The position numbers and the translations under genes were made by a program. From Salvia splendens (Eukaryota; Streptophyta; Magnoliopsida; Lamiales; Lamiaceae), in contig NC_056037.1 of assembly GCF_004379255.2 (NCBI RefSeq), positions 10,302,902-10,366,901 on the forward strand: a stretch of 64,000 nt of DNA, in the 5' to 3' direction. This document shows, one piece after another, positions 30,514 to 42,365 of the stretch. The notes under the pieces were generated by a model. It made no database searches. It was not told the DNA's origin and saw only the letters and a list, made by a program, of their open reading frames with translations. How positions within the stretch are numbered: position 1 is the stretch's first letter; the number at the start of each line of letters is the position of its first letter.

Positions 30514-30704
30514 TTCCTCCGTCCCACTAAAGATGATTCATTTTTCTTGATTTGTCCTAACCAAGATGATCTATTACTAAAATTGAAAATTCTATTTCTA
30601 CTTTATTTCCTCTTACTTCACTCTCTCCATTTACACATAAAATAAATGTGCATAAAATCTCGTACCGCCCAAGGAATTAGTCATCTTTCTTGGGACGGAG
30701 GGAG
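30514..30704. mobile_element. Stowaway-type MITE (191 bp)
   Basis: Left end CTTCCTCCGTCCCACTAAAG, right end the inverted CTTTCTTGGGACGGAGGGAG, flanked by TA (30512-30513, 30705-30706). The arms pair further over GATGA / TCATC. Confidence 0.88.
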
Positions 30705-31386
30705 TAATGTACAAACAGACGTTCTATGTACTGTTTTAAACATAGGGTGTTGCCTGCCGTCAATCCTGTTTTGACCCTCATTTTCAACAAACAAAACAAG
30801 TCAACGAGTGGGATCCACGCGGAAGCTGCGCGTGCGGGCGGAGTGCCCCTCTTTCAATTGCGATTTAATTTCATCCCCATAAATACATTAGAGACGAGAG
30901 TTTAGCATGAACAAATTCAGGAGAAATAATTCGAATTTTCTTCAATTTAATAAATTATCTCAACAGCTTATGATTTTCATAATTCTTGATACTTAACAAT
31001 TAACTATTTTAATAATATAAGTCTCGAGCGACCAAATAGTTACCAATTTTCCTAAAGAAACTAATCAAGAATAAATTTGGAATACTATTGATCTTAATTT
31101 TATAATTTAAGATTATTATTATTGTAAAAATAAGCGTGTATACATATATAAGCAAAGCAGATATAATATAAAAATAAAAATAAGAATTAATATGTAAAGT
31201 GAGCGTGTTCCTAATTTCATTAAGTATAAATGGTTCCTACTACATGACCAACCCTGTCCCTCAATGTGGAAATTATAAAAAATATTAGTAAGACTGTACT
31301 AATCTATATGAAATATCCCACATTTAAGAAAAACTAGAAAAAGAGATCAGAAGCTGACTTTTACCAAAAGTCAAGATTGAGCATAA
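30705..31386. other. Intergenic, no gene seen
   Basis: AT-rich apart from a short GC-rich patch near 30810-30850. The last three bases (TAA, 31384-31386) are the target duplication of the next Harbinger element. Confidence 0.55.
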
Positions 31387-31806
31387 GAGCATGCACAACG
31401 GAGAGCAGGCGCTCGTCCGTCCGTCCGTGCCAGCGGCGCAGCACCGCTGTCCGCCGCTGCGCTCTTGCCGCTGGCACGGCGCTGCTCGATGCATCGAGCA
31501 CGTCCGTGCCAGCTAGCAGGCGACGTGACAGTGTGTAATTGGCCAACGGCATATCCGTTGGAAAATTATTTTTTTATTTTTTAAAAAAAAAAACGAAAAT
31601 AATACCAAAAAAGTAAAAAAAATCCTAATCCCAAAAAATGGCCGTTTTTTTCGCCCGTTTTTCTGTATTTTTTTATTTTCCCCAAAATCATCTATAAATA
31701 CACACATTCATCATCCATTTGTCACATCAAATCATCTCTCATTTATCTCTCATTCATATTTTTCATACAACTTATCTACACCTTCATCTCTCACTCAAAA
31801 CCTCAA

Positions 31807-33666
31807 ATGGATTTCACCCATCTCATTGCGGAAGCGGAGCGCGAAGAATAAGAATACTACGAACAACATTGTGCCGCTTATGAAGCATATGTCGCAGCGA
31901 ATACCCCCGCCCCTCCTCCTCAACCAACTAGATCAACTCGCCGCTACATCCATCGTGACCGGGAGGGAGCCCACGAAAGGCTCGTTGCCGACTATTTTTT
32001 GCCGACCCGCCGAGGTTTCCGGAAGATTACTTTAGGCGCGGTTTTCGCATGTCAAAATGTTTGTTTATGCGTATTGTCAACACATTGTCCGCCCGTGTTG
32101 AATTCTTCCAAACAGGTCCAGATGCAGTCGGTCGGCAAAGTCTCTCGGCTTTGCAGAAGTGTACGTGTGCCATCTGACAACTCGGTACTGGGCAAACGGC
32201 CGACCTCTTCGATGAGTATTTGCATGTCGGTGAGTCCACTGGAATCCTTTGTCTTAAAATTTTTTGCGAGGGCGTTCGTACAGCTTTCGGTGATGAATTC
32301 CTTCGAGCACCCACCACCGATGATTGCCATCAGTTGCTTCGTCTTCACGAATCAGTCCATGGCTTTCCCGGTATGCTTGGCAGCATTGACTGCATGCATT
32401 GGAGGTGGAAGAATTGCCCGGCTGCTTGGAGGGGGCAACACTTAAGCGGCCACAAAGGCGGCAGCCCAACACTTATCCTTGAAGCGGTCGCCGACTACCG
32501 CCTATGGATTTGGCATGCATATTTCGGTGTTGCCGAATCCAACAACGACTTGAACGTGCTCTATTCTTCACCCCTCTTCAATAATGTGTTGAATGGTGTA
32601 GCACCGGCGATCGACTTCACCGTCAACGGAAATGTATACCACATGGGTTACTATCTCACCGATGGTATCTACCCAAGGTGTAGGGCTGACAATTTTTGAC
32701 ATGACACGATAACACGACACTAACCGGCACGAAATTAATGGGTTTGGGTCAGAGCTTATTGGGTTCGCGTCCTTATCGGGTCGACCCGTTAAGGACACGA
32801 AAATTTCGTGTCGTGTTCTTGTCGGGTTCGTGTTATCCGTTAAGAAATAATATTATTAATTCTTATTATTTTCATTTTTGTTGAATTTTTGTTTGATTTT
32901 GTTGGATTTTTGTTGGATTTTGTTACTAAGAAATTATTGATGTTTTAATGTTTAGATCAGATTTTTTAATTAGCAATTGGATGTTTTTAATAGGTTTAAC
33001 TGTTATCAGGTCGTGTTGTTATCGAGTCGTTTTTGTGTCATCTTATGTACGTGTTGTTATCGTGTCGTGTTGACCAGAAGTGGTTCGTGTCGTTATTGGA
33101 TTTGTGTCGTGTTCGTGTCTGAGGGGTAGCGGGTCGTGTTCGTGTTTGTGTTTGGGGTTTTTTTTAACGGGTCGTGTTCGTGTTTATTGTTATCGTGTCG
33201 TGTCGTTATCGTGTCGACACGATAACGACCCGACACGCACGATTTGCCACCCCTACCAAGGTGGTCGACTTTCGTGAAGACGCTCAGCAACCCGCAAGAC
33301 CCGAGACTGGTTCTTTTTGCGCAGCTTCAAGAGTCCGCGCGGAAAGATGTCGAAAGAGCTTTTGGGGTCCTTCAAGCTCGATTCAACATTGTGAAGGCCC
33401 CGTCTCGGCTGTGGTACGTGAAAAATATCGCCGACATCATGTACACGTGTATTATCTTACACAACATGATTATAGTCGACGAATGACCTATGGCGACTAG
33501 CTTTTACGATGAGGATGAAGCCGGAAGGTCTCCCCCACGCCGAGGTGTGCATACGACGGTGGGTGAGAGGATCGAAACAAGACACACAATGCGCGATACC
33601 CGAACCCACGTTGAGCTACAAGAAGACCTAATCAAACACATGTGGGCGAAATTCGGCCACGAGTAG
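31807..33666 (+). pseudogene. Harbinger transposase, disrupted and interrupted by hAT
   Basis: Starts MDFTHLIAEAEREE, then a TAA at about 31849. The frame shifts around 31995-32030, where a YFRRGFRMSK-like stretch continues in another frame. From 32220 a long block is open: ICLK-type region, FGDEFLRAPTTDDC, GSIDCMHWRWKNC (first Asp), DYRLWIWHAYFGVAESNNDL (second Asp). The hAT insertion at 32681-33255 falls inside the YPRW segment. After it come ARKDVERAFGVLQARFNIVK (Glu), HNMI, a TGA near 33484, then the tail to TAG at 33664-33666. All three catalytic acids survive but in separate frames, so it is non-functional. Confidence 0.9.
32681..33255. mobile_element. Non-autonomous hAT element (575 bp) nested in Harbinger copy B
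   Basis: Perfect 8-bp target duplication CCAAGGTG (32673-32680 and 33256-33263), diagnostic of the hAT superfamily. Ends are TAGGGCTGACAATTTT and, inward from the right, TAGGGGTGGCAAATCG. The interior has no transposase. Both ends and much of the right half are made of reiterated GTGTCGTGTT / GTTATCGTGTCG phrases, with ACACGATAAC counterparts, giving strong self-complementarity. Such subterminal repeats are normally transposase binding sites in hAT elements (family knowledge). Confidence 0.93.
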
Positions 33667-34017
33667 TGGGTTTTTTAATTTTATGAATTTAATTATGAAA
33701 TTTTAAATTTTTAGGAGTTTAATTATGTAACTTTTAATTTTTAGGATTTTAATTATGTAATTTTTATTTTTTAAGATTTTAATTATGTAATTTTTAATTT
33801 TTAATGTATTTTGTAATATTATTCCGGGTATGTTTAATGTATTTTAATTTTGTGGAAATATTTTTATTTAAATTAAATAATGGAATGGTGGGACCCTTGT
33901 GCTCGTCCTTGCGAAAGAGCACGGCTGTGATATTGTGCTCTTGCCTAAGAGCAGGCAGAAAAAGTGGGGCCGAGCCCACAACCGTGCTCGTTGGCAAGAG
34001 CGCGGTTGTGAATGCTC

Positions 34018-35250
34018 TAATGCAAGCTAATAATTCTTGTTGATATTAGTCAATATGGGTGTTTATGACTCAACGATGTGACACATTGATCTCCTTGACA
34101 TTCTTTTCCCCTTTCACATGTTCAATCTCGTCAAATATTAATAATCGCGTAACGATTGACTACTAATCTGTGATCATGAGGTTAATTTCATGCTTGAAGG
34201 AAATTAATTTTGTTCAAAATTAGCTGTTACGTACACTTGCACATTAAATACATGATCCTATTGATCCCTAAATTTTGTATGGTATTTTAGTTTATGATCT
34301 CTCAAAAAAATACTAGCAATATATGGGGTAGTATTGTTTTTAAACTAAAAGATAATATCATTTGAAGTACTTACTATAATAATCTAGCCTTAGGACTATT
34401 TCAGACCTTTGATTTCTTCATTTCATTAATTGTCGCCATTTTCTGAAATGAGATTTAAAACTGACATTTGTATTTTATTTATCTTTTAAAATTCGTTCTC
34501 CATCTTGCAAAAGTCATAATATAACGGTATGAAATGTAGCATACACACAGATGTGACGAAATCCATCTCATAATTTACGTTTTCTTTTTCGATGAAATAC
34601 AATGCTCAAAACCCATAAATAAAGGGCGAGCAAAATGAATAAACGGGACAAACACAATCCACAACAAACATCAAATTAGGTGGCAACACTTACAAACATA
34701 GACACGCACCAATGCACGAGCCAAATCCACTAAAGTAGTGCAATGAAAAATCAGGATGAATGAGCAACCACTACAAACAAAAAATCGTTAAGGATAATTT
34801 TTAATGCAATTAATGACATTATCAGTGGGCAACAACCATGATGAATTTTTAAATTACTAGTCATATACAATTTTCATGATTGTATTTCATAAATTTATAT
34901 TATATTTATCGATAGTTATATAATAATTAGTCATAGTCAATACTCTCCTACTAAATAATCTCATTAGTTAATGAGTCCCAATGCCCACCTGGCCCTAATA
35001 AAAACAAAAATAAATAACACACAATAATAGAAGCGCATGAGATGTTAAGATATTTTGGTCTAACCAAGTCAATGCAATGCGCGTAATTAAATATGCGAAA
35101 TTAACGCCACAGAAAAATGCATAAGCTAATCATGTCGTTTCTTTTCTTGGAAATTACTCGGAAAACAATGTACCATAATTAGTCATCATGCTACAATTTT
35201 AAGGTTTGATGTTACATGGGCTCTGAGATCTCGGATCCAAATTCGTGTTA
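34018..35250. other. Intergenic between two Harbinger elements
   Basis: AT-rich, without recognisable genes or complete elements. TTA at 35248-35250 is the target copy of the next element. Confidence 0.55.
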
Positions 35251-36848
35251 GGCCATCCACAATGGGACGCCCTAAGGCGCGCCCTAAAGCCCTCCCTATG
35301 TACCGCCACGTCAGCATTTTATCCTTCTGTCCTTCCACCTGCAGTGGGGCGCCCTAAACATTTTACAATTGTTTTGTTATTTAATTTAAATGTTTTCAAA
35401 TATATAAATGCAAACTTATTAAAAAAACACAACGATTAACTAAAAGAATGGCAAAAAATTCATTGGTTTTAAAAAAAAAGTTATACGAGTTAGAAATTAA
35501 AAAAAATGACTATCCTACAAAAGTTTCAACTTCCGGCTCAACTCATCGCTCAACCTCTGGAGGCGCTTGGCTTGGGCCGGATCCGTACACTTCATAAGGG
35601 CGTTGTGCGTATCCAACAACGTCCGCGCCATCGAGGCAGTTGCCAAATCCGCGTAGGCAAGTGTCACCTGGATCGTCGTCGGGGTCGGGGGGGGGGCGGC
35701 GACCGAGGAGGATGTCGCCTTCGCCTTGTTCTACGCAGCCTTGACGCCTATGGGACGCCGCTGGGAGGACATCGGTGTGCCGGAACTTTATTCCTCCGTG
35801 CACGTCTGGTTGAGCTCCACCGGATGAGTTCCGCTTTCGCTGATCGTGTAACCACTAGTGTCGGTGGTCTTCGTCCTCTTCGCCGCACCGGTGAGCAGAA
35901 TCCCGCCTTGGAACTTCTGCCTGTCCCTCAAGAGCGCCCAGATGTTGAAATGTTTGAAATCGCCTTACATGGACTGGTACGACAACAACGCTCTATCGCG
36001 CACGTCGCTCAAGCTCTCGCCGCTTCCCTGATCCCTCGAGCACTTCTCGTACTCCGCCGCGAACAGGTTGACTTGCTTCTTCACCTGATCTCAGTGCTTG
36101 CGCAACTGCTCTCGTTGGCGCTTGTACGCGCTCGGCGGCTTCGCCTCATTGTAGCGCTCGGCGATGCGCTCCCAGTAAACGAGCTGCTTCTGGTTGTTCG
36201 CGAATATCAGGTCCTCCGATATATCCACCCAACACCTCGCCAAGACGAGGGTTTCATCCGGCTGGTAGTTCGTACGACCGGGGGCGTACTCTTCACAAGT
36301 TGTCGGAGGTGGCAACTTGTGCGCCAGGTGCTTGGTCCGCTTCTTTCTGGCGGCGGCGGCGGCGACGGCGCGACGGGAAGCGGCGGTAGGGCGAGTTGAG
36401 ACGGCTCCATGTCAAAGAGACCGTACAATCCGTACTGAAGTCCGGATCGTACTGCGTGTTGGCGTCGAACGACCGATATTCGCCAGGTTGTGTACCCGGC
36501 CACCGTGCGCCATCTCCAAACAACGGGCTACTAGGACTTGAGTATCCACCGGAATCCATTTTATAGCGTAATTTGAAAGTTTAAAAGTTAATCGAAAAGG
36601 TACAAATGAAAAGTGAAGCTAGGGTATATATATAACAAAATTTTCGAATTAAAAAAAAAAACAAAACGCGTTGCATCATCTGCGTCGCCTACAGTGGGCG
36701 GACGATGACGCGGACGATGCCCTATCGTCCGCGAACTAAGCGTCGGGCGCGGATGACGCATCGTCCGTCGTCCGCGGTGCCACACGGGTGGACGATAGCG
36801 CGCCCGATGCAATTGGGCGCGCTATCGTCCGCCCCATTGTTGATGGCC
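35251..36848 (-). mobile_element. PIF/Harbinger-type element carrying only ORF1 (1.6 kb), copy C
   Basis: Termini GGCCATCCACAATGGG and, inward from the right, GGCCATCAACAATGGGG, flanked by TTA (35248-35250, 36849-36851). The interior has no transposase and instead carries a decayed Myb/SANT-type ORF1 on the minus strand. Subterminal regions are GC-rich with repeated CGTCCGC / GCGCCC phrases. Confidence 0.93.
35515..36559 (-). pseudogene. Harbinger ORF1 (Myb/SANT-like DNA-binding protein), frameshifted
   Basis: Starts MDSGGYSSPSSPLFGDGARW at 36559. After frameshifts it continues as YGLYGLFDMEPSQLALPP, then TNYQPDETLVLARCWVDISE with ANNQKQLVYWERIAERYNEA (a SANT-like Trp pattern), and ends with SMARTLLDTHNALMKCTDPA and an RLQRLSDELSRKLKLL coiled tail, stop at 35515-35517. 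In PIF/Harbinger, ORF1 helps carry the transposase to the nucleus and element DNA; plant copies are often misnamed NAM-associated or GST-like proteins. At least three frame breaks are seen. The long open frame on the opposite strand (35506-36399) is its antisense shadow. Confidence 0.85.
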
Positions 36849-37618
36849 TTATAGTTCGAAATGTTGGGAGATTAATAAAATATTTTACAATTTAAGGTTA
36901 ATACAGTACAATTTTATTTAATTAGCGTCATCACTTTAAAAAAAACGTTGGTGAGTTAAATTTCGGTAACGAGCACTTACTAAAAGTATTTGGGCTCGTG
37001 CTGTCGAGCAAAACATTTCATCATTCTTCTCCAAATGTAAAATATAAGTATGGGACTATGGGACTATATCCAACCCCACCTCAATTAAACAAAAAATTGA
37101 TCATTCTTGCAAATAAACGACGAACATAATGTCACGCATTTTAAGAAATCAATCATTGAGACCGTACTCCAAATGGCCAGTTTGATAAGGGTAATTTCCT
37201 TATCAAGATGCCAGAGACGATAAAAGAGATAAAAGAGAAGTCCCGGGAGGCGGAATCCCGTCGACAACTGAAGCTTAAACAAAATGCGTAAAATAAAACA
37301 TAAAGAAACGTAAATTCATAAATTCGTTCTTTGAAAGGAATAACAATGACACTTATTTATAATACTAAATACTCTAACTTAAGGAACAAGAAAATATCCT
37401 AAACATATATGGAAAAGATATGACAAATCACTAATAAACTAATTAATAAAGATATTGGGATATTCATATAGATATGCACGTATCAACTCCCTCACGGTTG
37501 AAATCCACCTTGGCCTCAAGGTGGAAATCACGACGCAACAACGAGAGTTGAAAGCCAAAAATTGTTGACAGACGTCTCCTCCTGGATCAAACGCACAACG
37601 AACAGCGGAACGTCTCCC

Positions 37619-38113
37619 TTAATCATCCAGATTCGCCAACGGATCAACGTTGAACTTGTTCTGGAACTCTATCACCCCTTCCAAAATCACGATCTCGTCC
37701 TCCTCGCTCCACAGCCTATGGAACATATTCGAATTTTTCTCCGCCTTCTCCGACTCGGCGGCAGGGCTCTTCTTTGGCTTCTTTGCATCCTTACTGGCCG
37801 TGTCCGCGGCGGGCTTGGATTTGGCCTTCCTGTTTGATTTCGGAGTCTCTTCGACTAGCTTCGCGGTGAGTGGCCTGACTTCTGGAGCGTCGGATTCAGA
37901 CTCCGTTTCAGATCCGGAGTTGTCTTCGTCGTCGGAGGAAGGGTGAGGCAACAACGGCGAGGGTTTGGCGGCGGGAATCTGAGGCTGTGGCTTATTTTGG
38001 GGAGGGGTGGGGTCAAGATCGACGTCGGATTCCTCCCCGAAGGAGCTTCCTTCCTTGCTGGAATCTGATTCGGATTCCTCAACTGGGTTCACGGGTTCCC
38101 GGTTTTTAGCCAT
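37619..38113 (-). pseudogene. Captured GeBP/STOREKEEPER-family transcription factor fragment
   Basis: Open for 164 codons from ATG 38113: MAKNREPVNPVEESESDSSK, an acidic/Ser-rich region, a Lys/Pro-rich stretch, then FHRLWSEEDEIVILEGVIEF, which is the start of the plant-specific GeBP/STKL DNA-binding domain (DUF573). In the family this domain runs on for another 60 or so residues; here it stops after VDPLANLDD. Acidic N terminus plus domain start is the normal order of host GeBP genes, so this is the 5' part of such a gene. It lies wholly inside the retroelement, between the element frame and the purine tract, hence capture (inference). Its ATG follows the preceding stop codon with no gap. Confidence 0.85.
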
Positions 38114-38842
38114 TTATGTTTCACAGAGAGAAAGTATGGTTTGCGGGGGTGAGAGAATTGTGAGAGACGGCTTGGCTTGTGTCGTCCGCAAATTCGCCAC
38201 CGATGGCGAGGGATAGCAGTGGTATGACTCCGGCATTGGCTGGTAGGGCGCGTGAGGTGGCTGTGCGGCGGTGTACAGCCAGGGTTTGTCGGGTGGATCA
38301 GGTTCGGGCCGGAGCGGAGAGTGCGTTGCTGCTACCCTGCGCTCATGCTCAACCAATCGGGTCTCGAGCCGAGCAAGCCTAGCAAGAATATTCTCCCATG
38401 TTGGTGCTGTTGAATTCCATTGCAAGCCTTCATATGCTTGCGATATCTCCCACAATGAACGAAGATTGACTTCTGCCATGAGATCGAAGATGAAAGCACC
38501 AATTGATAAGGGTAAGAGAATTGTGAGAGACGGCTTGGCTTGTGTCGTCTGCAAATTCGTCACCGATGGCGAGGGATAGCAGTGGTATGACTCCGGCATT
38601 GGCTGGTAGGGCGCGTGAGGTGGCTGTGCGGCGGTGTACAGCCAGGGTTTGTCGGGTGGATCAGGTTCGGGCCGGAGCGGAGAGTGCGTTGCTGCTACCC
38701 TGCGATCATGCTCAACCAATCGGGTCTCGAGCCGGGCGAGCCTAGCAAGAATATTCTCCGACGTTGCTGCTGTTGAATTCCATTTCAAGCCTTCATATGC
38801 TTGAGATATCTCCCACAATGAACGAAGATTGACTTCTGCCAT
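38114..38842 (-). CDS. Element-specific ORF with a 121-residue tandem duplication
   Basis: From ATG 38842 (MAEVNLRSLWEISQAYEGLQ) the frame is open for 242 codons and contains the same module twice at a 363-bp period (DNA units 38152-38514 and 38515-38877). The first copy includes ENILARLARLETRLVEHERR, a likely short coiled coil, and a Pro-rich PYQPMPESYHCYPSP. I do not recognise a known Gag domain, though its position next to the 5' LTR fits a gag-derived leader protein. The stop codon TAA is immediately followed by the ATG of the captured GeBP fragment. No function is assigned. Confidence 0.6.
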   Translation of the reverse strand: MAEVNLRSLWEISQAYEGLKWNSTAATSENILARLARLETRLVEHDRRVAATHSPLRPEPDPPDKPWLYTAAQPPHAPYQPMPESYHCYPSPSVTNLQTTQAKPSLTILLPLSIGAFIFDLMAEVNLRSLWEISQAYEGLQWNSTAPTWENILARLARLETRLVEHERRVAATHSPLRPEPDPPDKPWLYTAAQPPHAPYQPMPESYHCYPSPSVANLRTTQAKPSLTILSPPQTILSLCET

Positions 38843-39789
38843 TAGATCGAAGATAAAAACACCAATTGATAAGGGTAGTTCCCTTATCAAGATGCCAGAG
38901 ACGATAAAAGAGATAAAAGAGAAGTCCCGGGAGGCGGAATCCCGTCGACAACTCAAGCTTAAACAAAATGCGTAAAATAAAACAGAAAGAAACGTAAATT
39001 CATAAATTCGTTCTTTGAAAGGAATAACAATGACACTTATTTATAATACTAAATACCCTAACTTAAGGAACAAGAAAATATCCTAAACATATATGGAAAA
39101 GATATGACAAATCACTAATAAACTAATTAATAAAGATATTGGGATATTCATATAGATATGCACGTATCACAGTTTTAGAAAATAAAAATTGATAATTAAA
39201 TGATGAACATGCAAATAAAATTGATTCATCATTACATCGATCTTTTCCTTTGAAAAACTTATTTGAAGCTTCGTGATATGTTTATTTGATCGGTTCTTAA
39301 AAATTCTATTGAGGAGCAAACTTCTTTAATTATAATAATATTATTATAGTACAGTTGTAATACAAATCTACAACTGCGAAAGTACGCTTGTAGTCATCCT
39401 TGATATATTGGCGTTAGCGTTTGTTTAACTACGATTTATTTTAATTCTCTTGTAAATATACGATTTTAATTCAATATCAGAGTTTATAGTAGTAGTAAAC
39501 ATCATAAAAACGACTCCAAAAATAATTTTCCGTTTCACTTCATAAAACAAAGTAACTAGGGAGAGAATATCAATTTTACAACATTTGTAATCAACCGAAT
39601 AAAAATATTACGATTTTGATTCTACTATCGTTTAATTAGCTAACATAAATGTTGTTGTGAAAACCATTTTTGAGCCCCTTTATACAAAATTTTCCTGGCC
39701 GTTAGATATATTCAAATCTGCTTGGTAAACTTTCATATGCTCAACCTGTTAACAAATCATGAAGTGAGTTACAACAACGTAATATAATA

Positions 39790-39996
39790 CGCCTCCTCCG
39801 TCCCCAAAGAATATACACTTTGGGTTCGATACGGATTTTAACGTAAAATTAGTAAAGTAAAAGAGATAGAGAAAAAGTAATTAATATTATATTATTAGTG
39901 GAGAATGAGTCTCACTTCATTTGAGTGAAGAAAGTGTATATTCTTGTGGAACAGATTAAAAAAAAGAAAGAAGACATATTTTTGTGGGATGGAGGA
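39790..39996. mobile_element. Degenerate Stowaway-like MITE
   Basis: Left end CGCCTCCTCCGTCCCCAAAG; right part GTATATTCTTGTGG and then GTGGGATGGAGGAG. The inner arms AATATACACTTT / AAAGTGTATATT pair well. The right terminus is irregular, as if rearranged, and no clean TA duplication was found on that side. Confidence 0.6.
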
Positions 39997-40269
39997 GAGA
40001 GAACAGTACATCGATTATTTATTTCAAAATGTATACAAGTGATTTGTGCAATTATTTTATCGATATTTATAGTTTAAATGTATACAAGCACTAAAACAGA
40101 TCATCTCAAGAAACAGTAGTACTCAGTTGTTGAACCATCAATTATTTTAAGGTTTACAATGGTCGAAGCATGATGTCATTTTTGAATCATTCACACATTT
40201 TATGTGCAGACACAATATCGTGAAAAACAATCGAGTGCCTCAAGTATGAATAGTTCCATTTGAGTTGTA

Positions 40270-40448
40270 CTCCCTCCGTCGCGGACTACTCGCACATTTC
40301 CTTTTCGGCACGGAGATTAAGGAATGAGTGTATAGCAAAGTCAACAATTGCGGCTGTAGGTGATAATATTTACTAAAAATGGAAAGAGTGCAAATAACTT
40401 GGGACGCCCAAAAAGGAAATAAGTGTAAGTAGTCCGGGACGGAGGGAG
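40270..40448. mobile_element. Stowaway-type MITE (179 bp)
   Basis: Left end CTCCCTCCGTCGCGGACTAC, right end the inverted GTAGTCCGGGACGGAGGGAG, flanked by TA (40268-40269, 40449-40450). Clear hairpin potential. Confidence 0.9.
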
Positions 40449-42365
40449 TAGTATTCAGTAAAGAGACTGTACACAAAAAGTATGTGGGTGGCCCCAGGTG
40501 GGCCTTGGGCCTCATTATCTTTTTATTTATTGTTCACACTTCCAACTAGCTTTATGTACCTATAGTGGGCCCTATGTTAATTGGGCTTACTGAATGCTCG
40601 TCGAGTTCACTACTTTCAAAATACATCAAATGGGCCTGCCTAAAATTAATGAATTATTCGGGTCATCTCGCATACTTTAGAGTTTAGACTGCATTGGTAT
40701 CTCTAATTACAAAGGTTGTTTTTGTTATAACAATGCTTACTTGACAAAATGGGTTGTGAATTATAGTCATGGCATGAGTTTGTGTTAAATTCACGCCGAT
40801 TTCAAGTTGGAGGATGTTGTCTAGGTTTGGGCCTCGTGGCCGGGTTTAGCCGACTAATTGTAAATCAAATAGAGTGCTATTTTTATCCCTAAGGCCTCTT
40901 GCATTTTTTGTCTGATTATTGACGCATTTCAATTAATCGTTAAGCTAGAACATCAAATATCTCGTGCTCGGTTAATTTCACTAGCGGAGGAACATGGATT
41001 TAAATACTAGAGCTAAAATGATTGCAATTTGGGCTTGAAAATCAAAGCCCATTTGCAATAGTGTTTATAGCCCAAGGTCCATCTCAGAAAAATGATTAGT
41101 AATTATGTTTCAGTTGCAATTGATTAAATTGGGACAGCGCCTTTGTGGTATAATCATCAACTGCGTGGACTTCATATATTCACATCTATTAATTGAATCA
41201 ATCCTTTTAGCCATGATTCTGAGTAGATATTTAAGAGTGTGTTGGTGGATATAATTTAGTTGATGAATGGAAGCTTGAGTGTGTGTTGAGGGTCGTTGTT
41301 GGTCAGGTTAAAACTGCACATGGTTGACAACTTATATATGATTGTAACATCACAAGCTGCCCCTTTTAACATCGATAGTTACTTCATGACTTGTTCAATC
41401 ATATGTCACACGCATTTAACGCTCCCTATCTCCCAGCTTGTACTCCACACTTGTCCGCTTCTGAGTTTCCTCCTTGTCTCATTACATAATCATAATCATA
41501 ATCATAATCAAAACCATTCAGTTGAATCTTCATTGCTAAATATTTTAGACTGATTATTGGATTTGAGATTGGAGAAGCAAGAAGCACTACTGTGAGCATT
41601 GCATGGAATTTTCATGCACCATGACTTTACTACACTATCTTTTTATCTATTACTAGTTGAGAATAATAGTTTTATGATTTTGCAGAGTGAGGGACCTATC
41701 CTTACTCTGTCATTGCTCTTGCTCCCATCTTTCTGCACATCGTTTTAATTCATTAATTTTACTATAAACTAGTGTTCCCTTGTGCAGACATGTGACAAGT
41801 ATAGGGGACCCATGTATTGATCGAAATATATATTCCCTCGTCCCATAAAAAATGAAACGTTTTCCTTTTGGGGTTGTCCCACAAAAAATGAATCATTTCC
41901 TAAAATGGAAATAAAATCATCACTACTATTTTCTTTATCTTACTTTATTATCTTTTCAATAACTCACAAAACAACAATACATAAAATCATGTGCCTAAAA
42001 GCAAATGTTTCACTGACAAACCCTAACTTGAACGTATGCTGAAAGTACACTAGATAGTATCTCCATGTTGTGATGGATGGGGATTAATAAAAGTTTATTA
42101 AACTATGGTAAATTGCCAACTCTCTTATATCATTAGTGTCTTTATCGCTTTCGTCTTCCATGTCTATTCTTAGACGAGTGATGTTTATAACAATCCAAAG
42201 TGTTGACAGAAACATGGGGAAAATGATACTTACATCTATTAGTTTGTATTATTCATTTTTTACATTTTTCAACGCAAATGGTACTCCAATGTATGCATCT
42301 CAAAGATTTGTTAACTAATTGTAATTTGCATTCTCATTCGGAACTAACTTAAGAATTCTTATCCA

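Larger units (their letters stand above)
31387..34017 (+). mobile_element. PIF/Harbinger transposon, copy B, split by a hAT element (2.63 kb)
   Basis: Terminal repeats GAGCATGCACAACG (left) and, inward from the right, GAGCATTCACAACCGCG, with the TAA target triplet on both sides (31384-31386, 34018-34020). The first 130 bp are GC-rich, as in copy A. The interior contains a plus-strand transposase frame that is disrupted by a stop codon, a frameshift and a 575-bp hAT insertion. ORF1 is absent. Ends and duplication are read directly. Confidence 0.93.
37183..39169 (-). mobile_element. Small non-autonomous LTR retrotransposon carrying a host gene fragment (1.99 kb)
   Basis: Two 303-bp LTRs (37183-37485 and 38867-39169), TGATA...TATCA, are flanked by the perfect 5-bp duplication CAGTT (37178-37182, 39170-39174). 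The element reads on the minus strand: the 39169-side LTR is 5', a GTGAGGGAGT purine tract (37486-37495) precedes the 3' LTR, and both reading frames are minus. I counted about five LTR substitutions, so it is young but older than the 11.1-kb and 54.8-kb elements. The interior has a short element-specific frame duplicated in tandem and a GeBP-type host gene fragment. There is no pol. Confidence 0.92.

Noticed and set aside
35506..36399. 297-codon plus-strand open frame
   Set aside because: It lies antisense to the frameshifted Harbinger ORF1 in copy C and has no recognisable domain. The GC-rich element body keeps several frames open.
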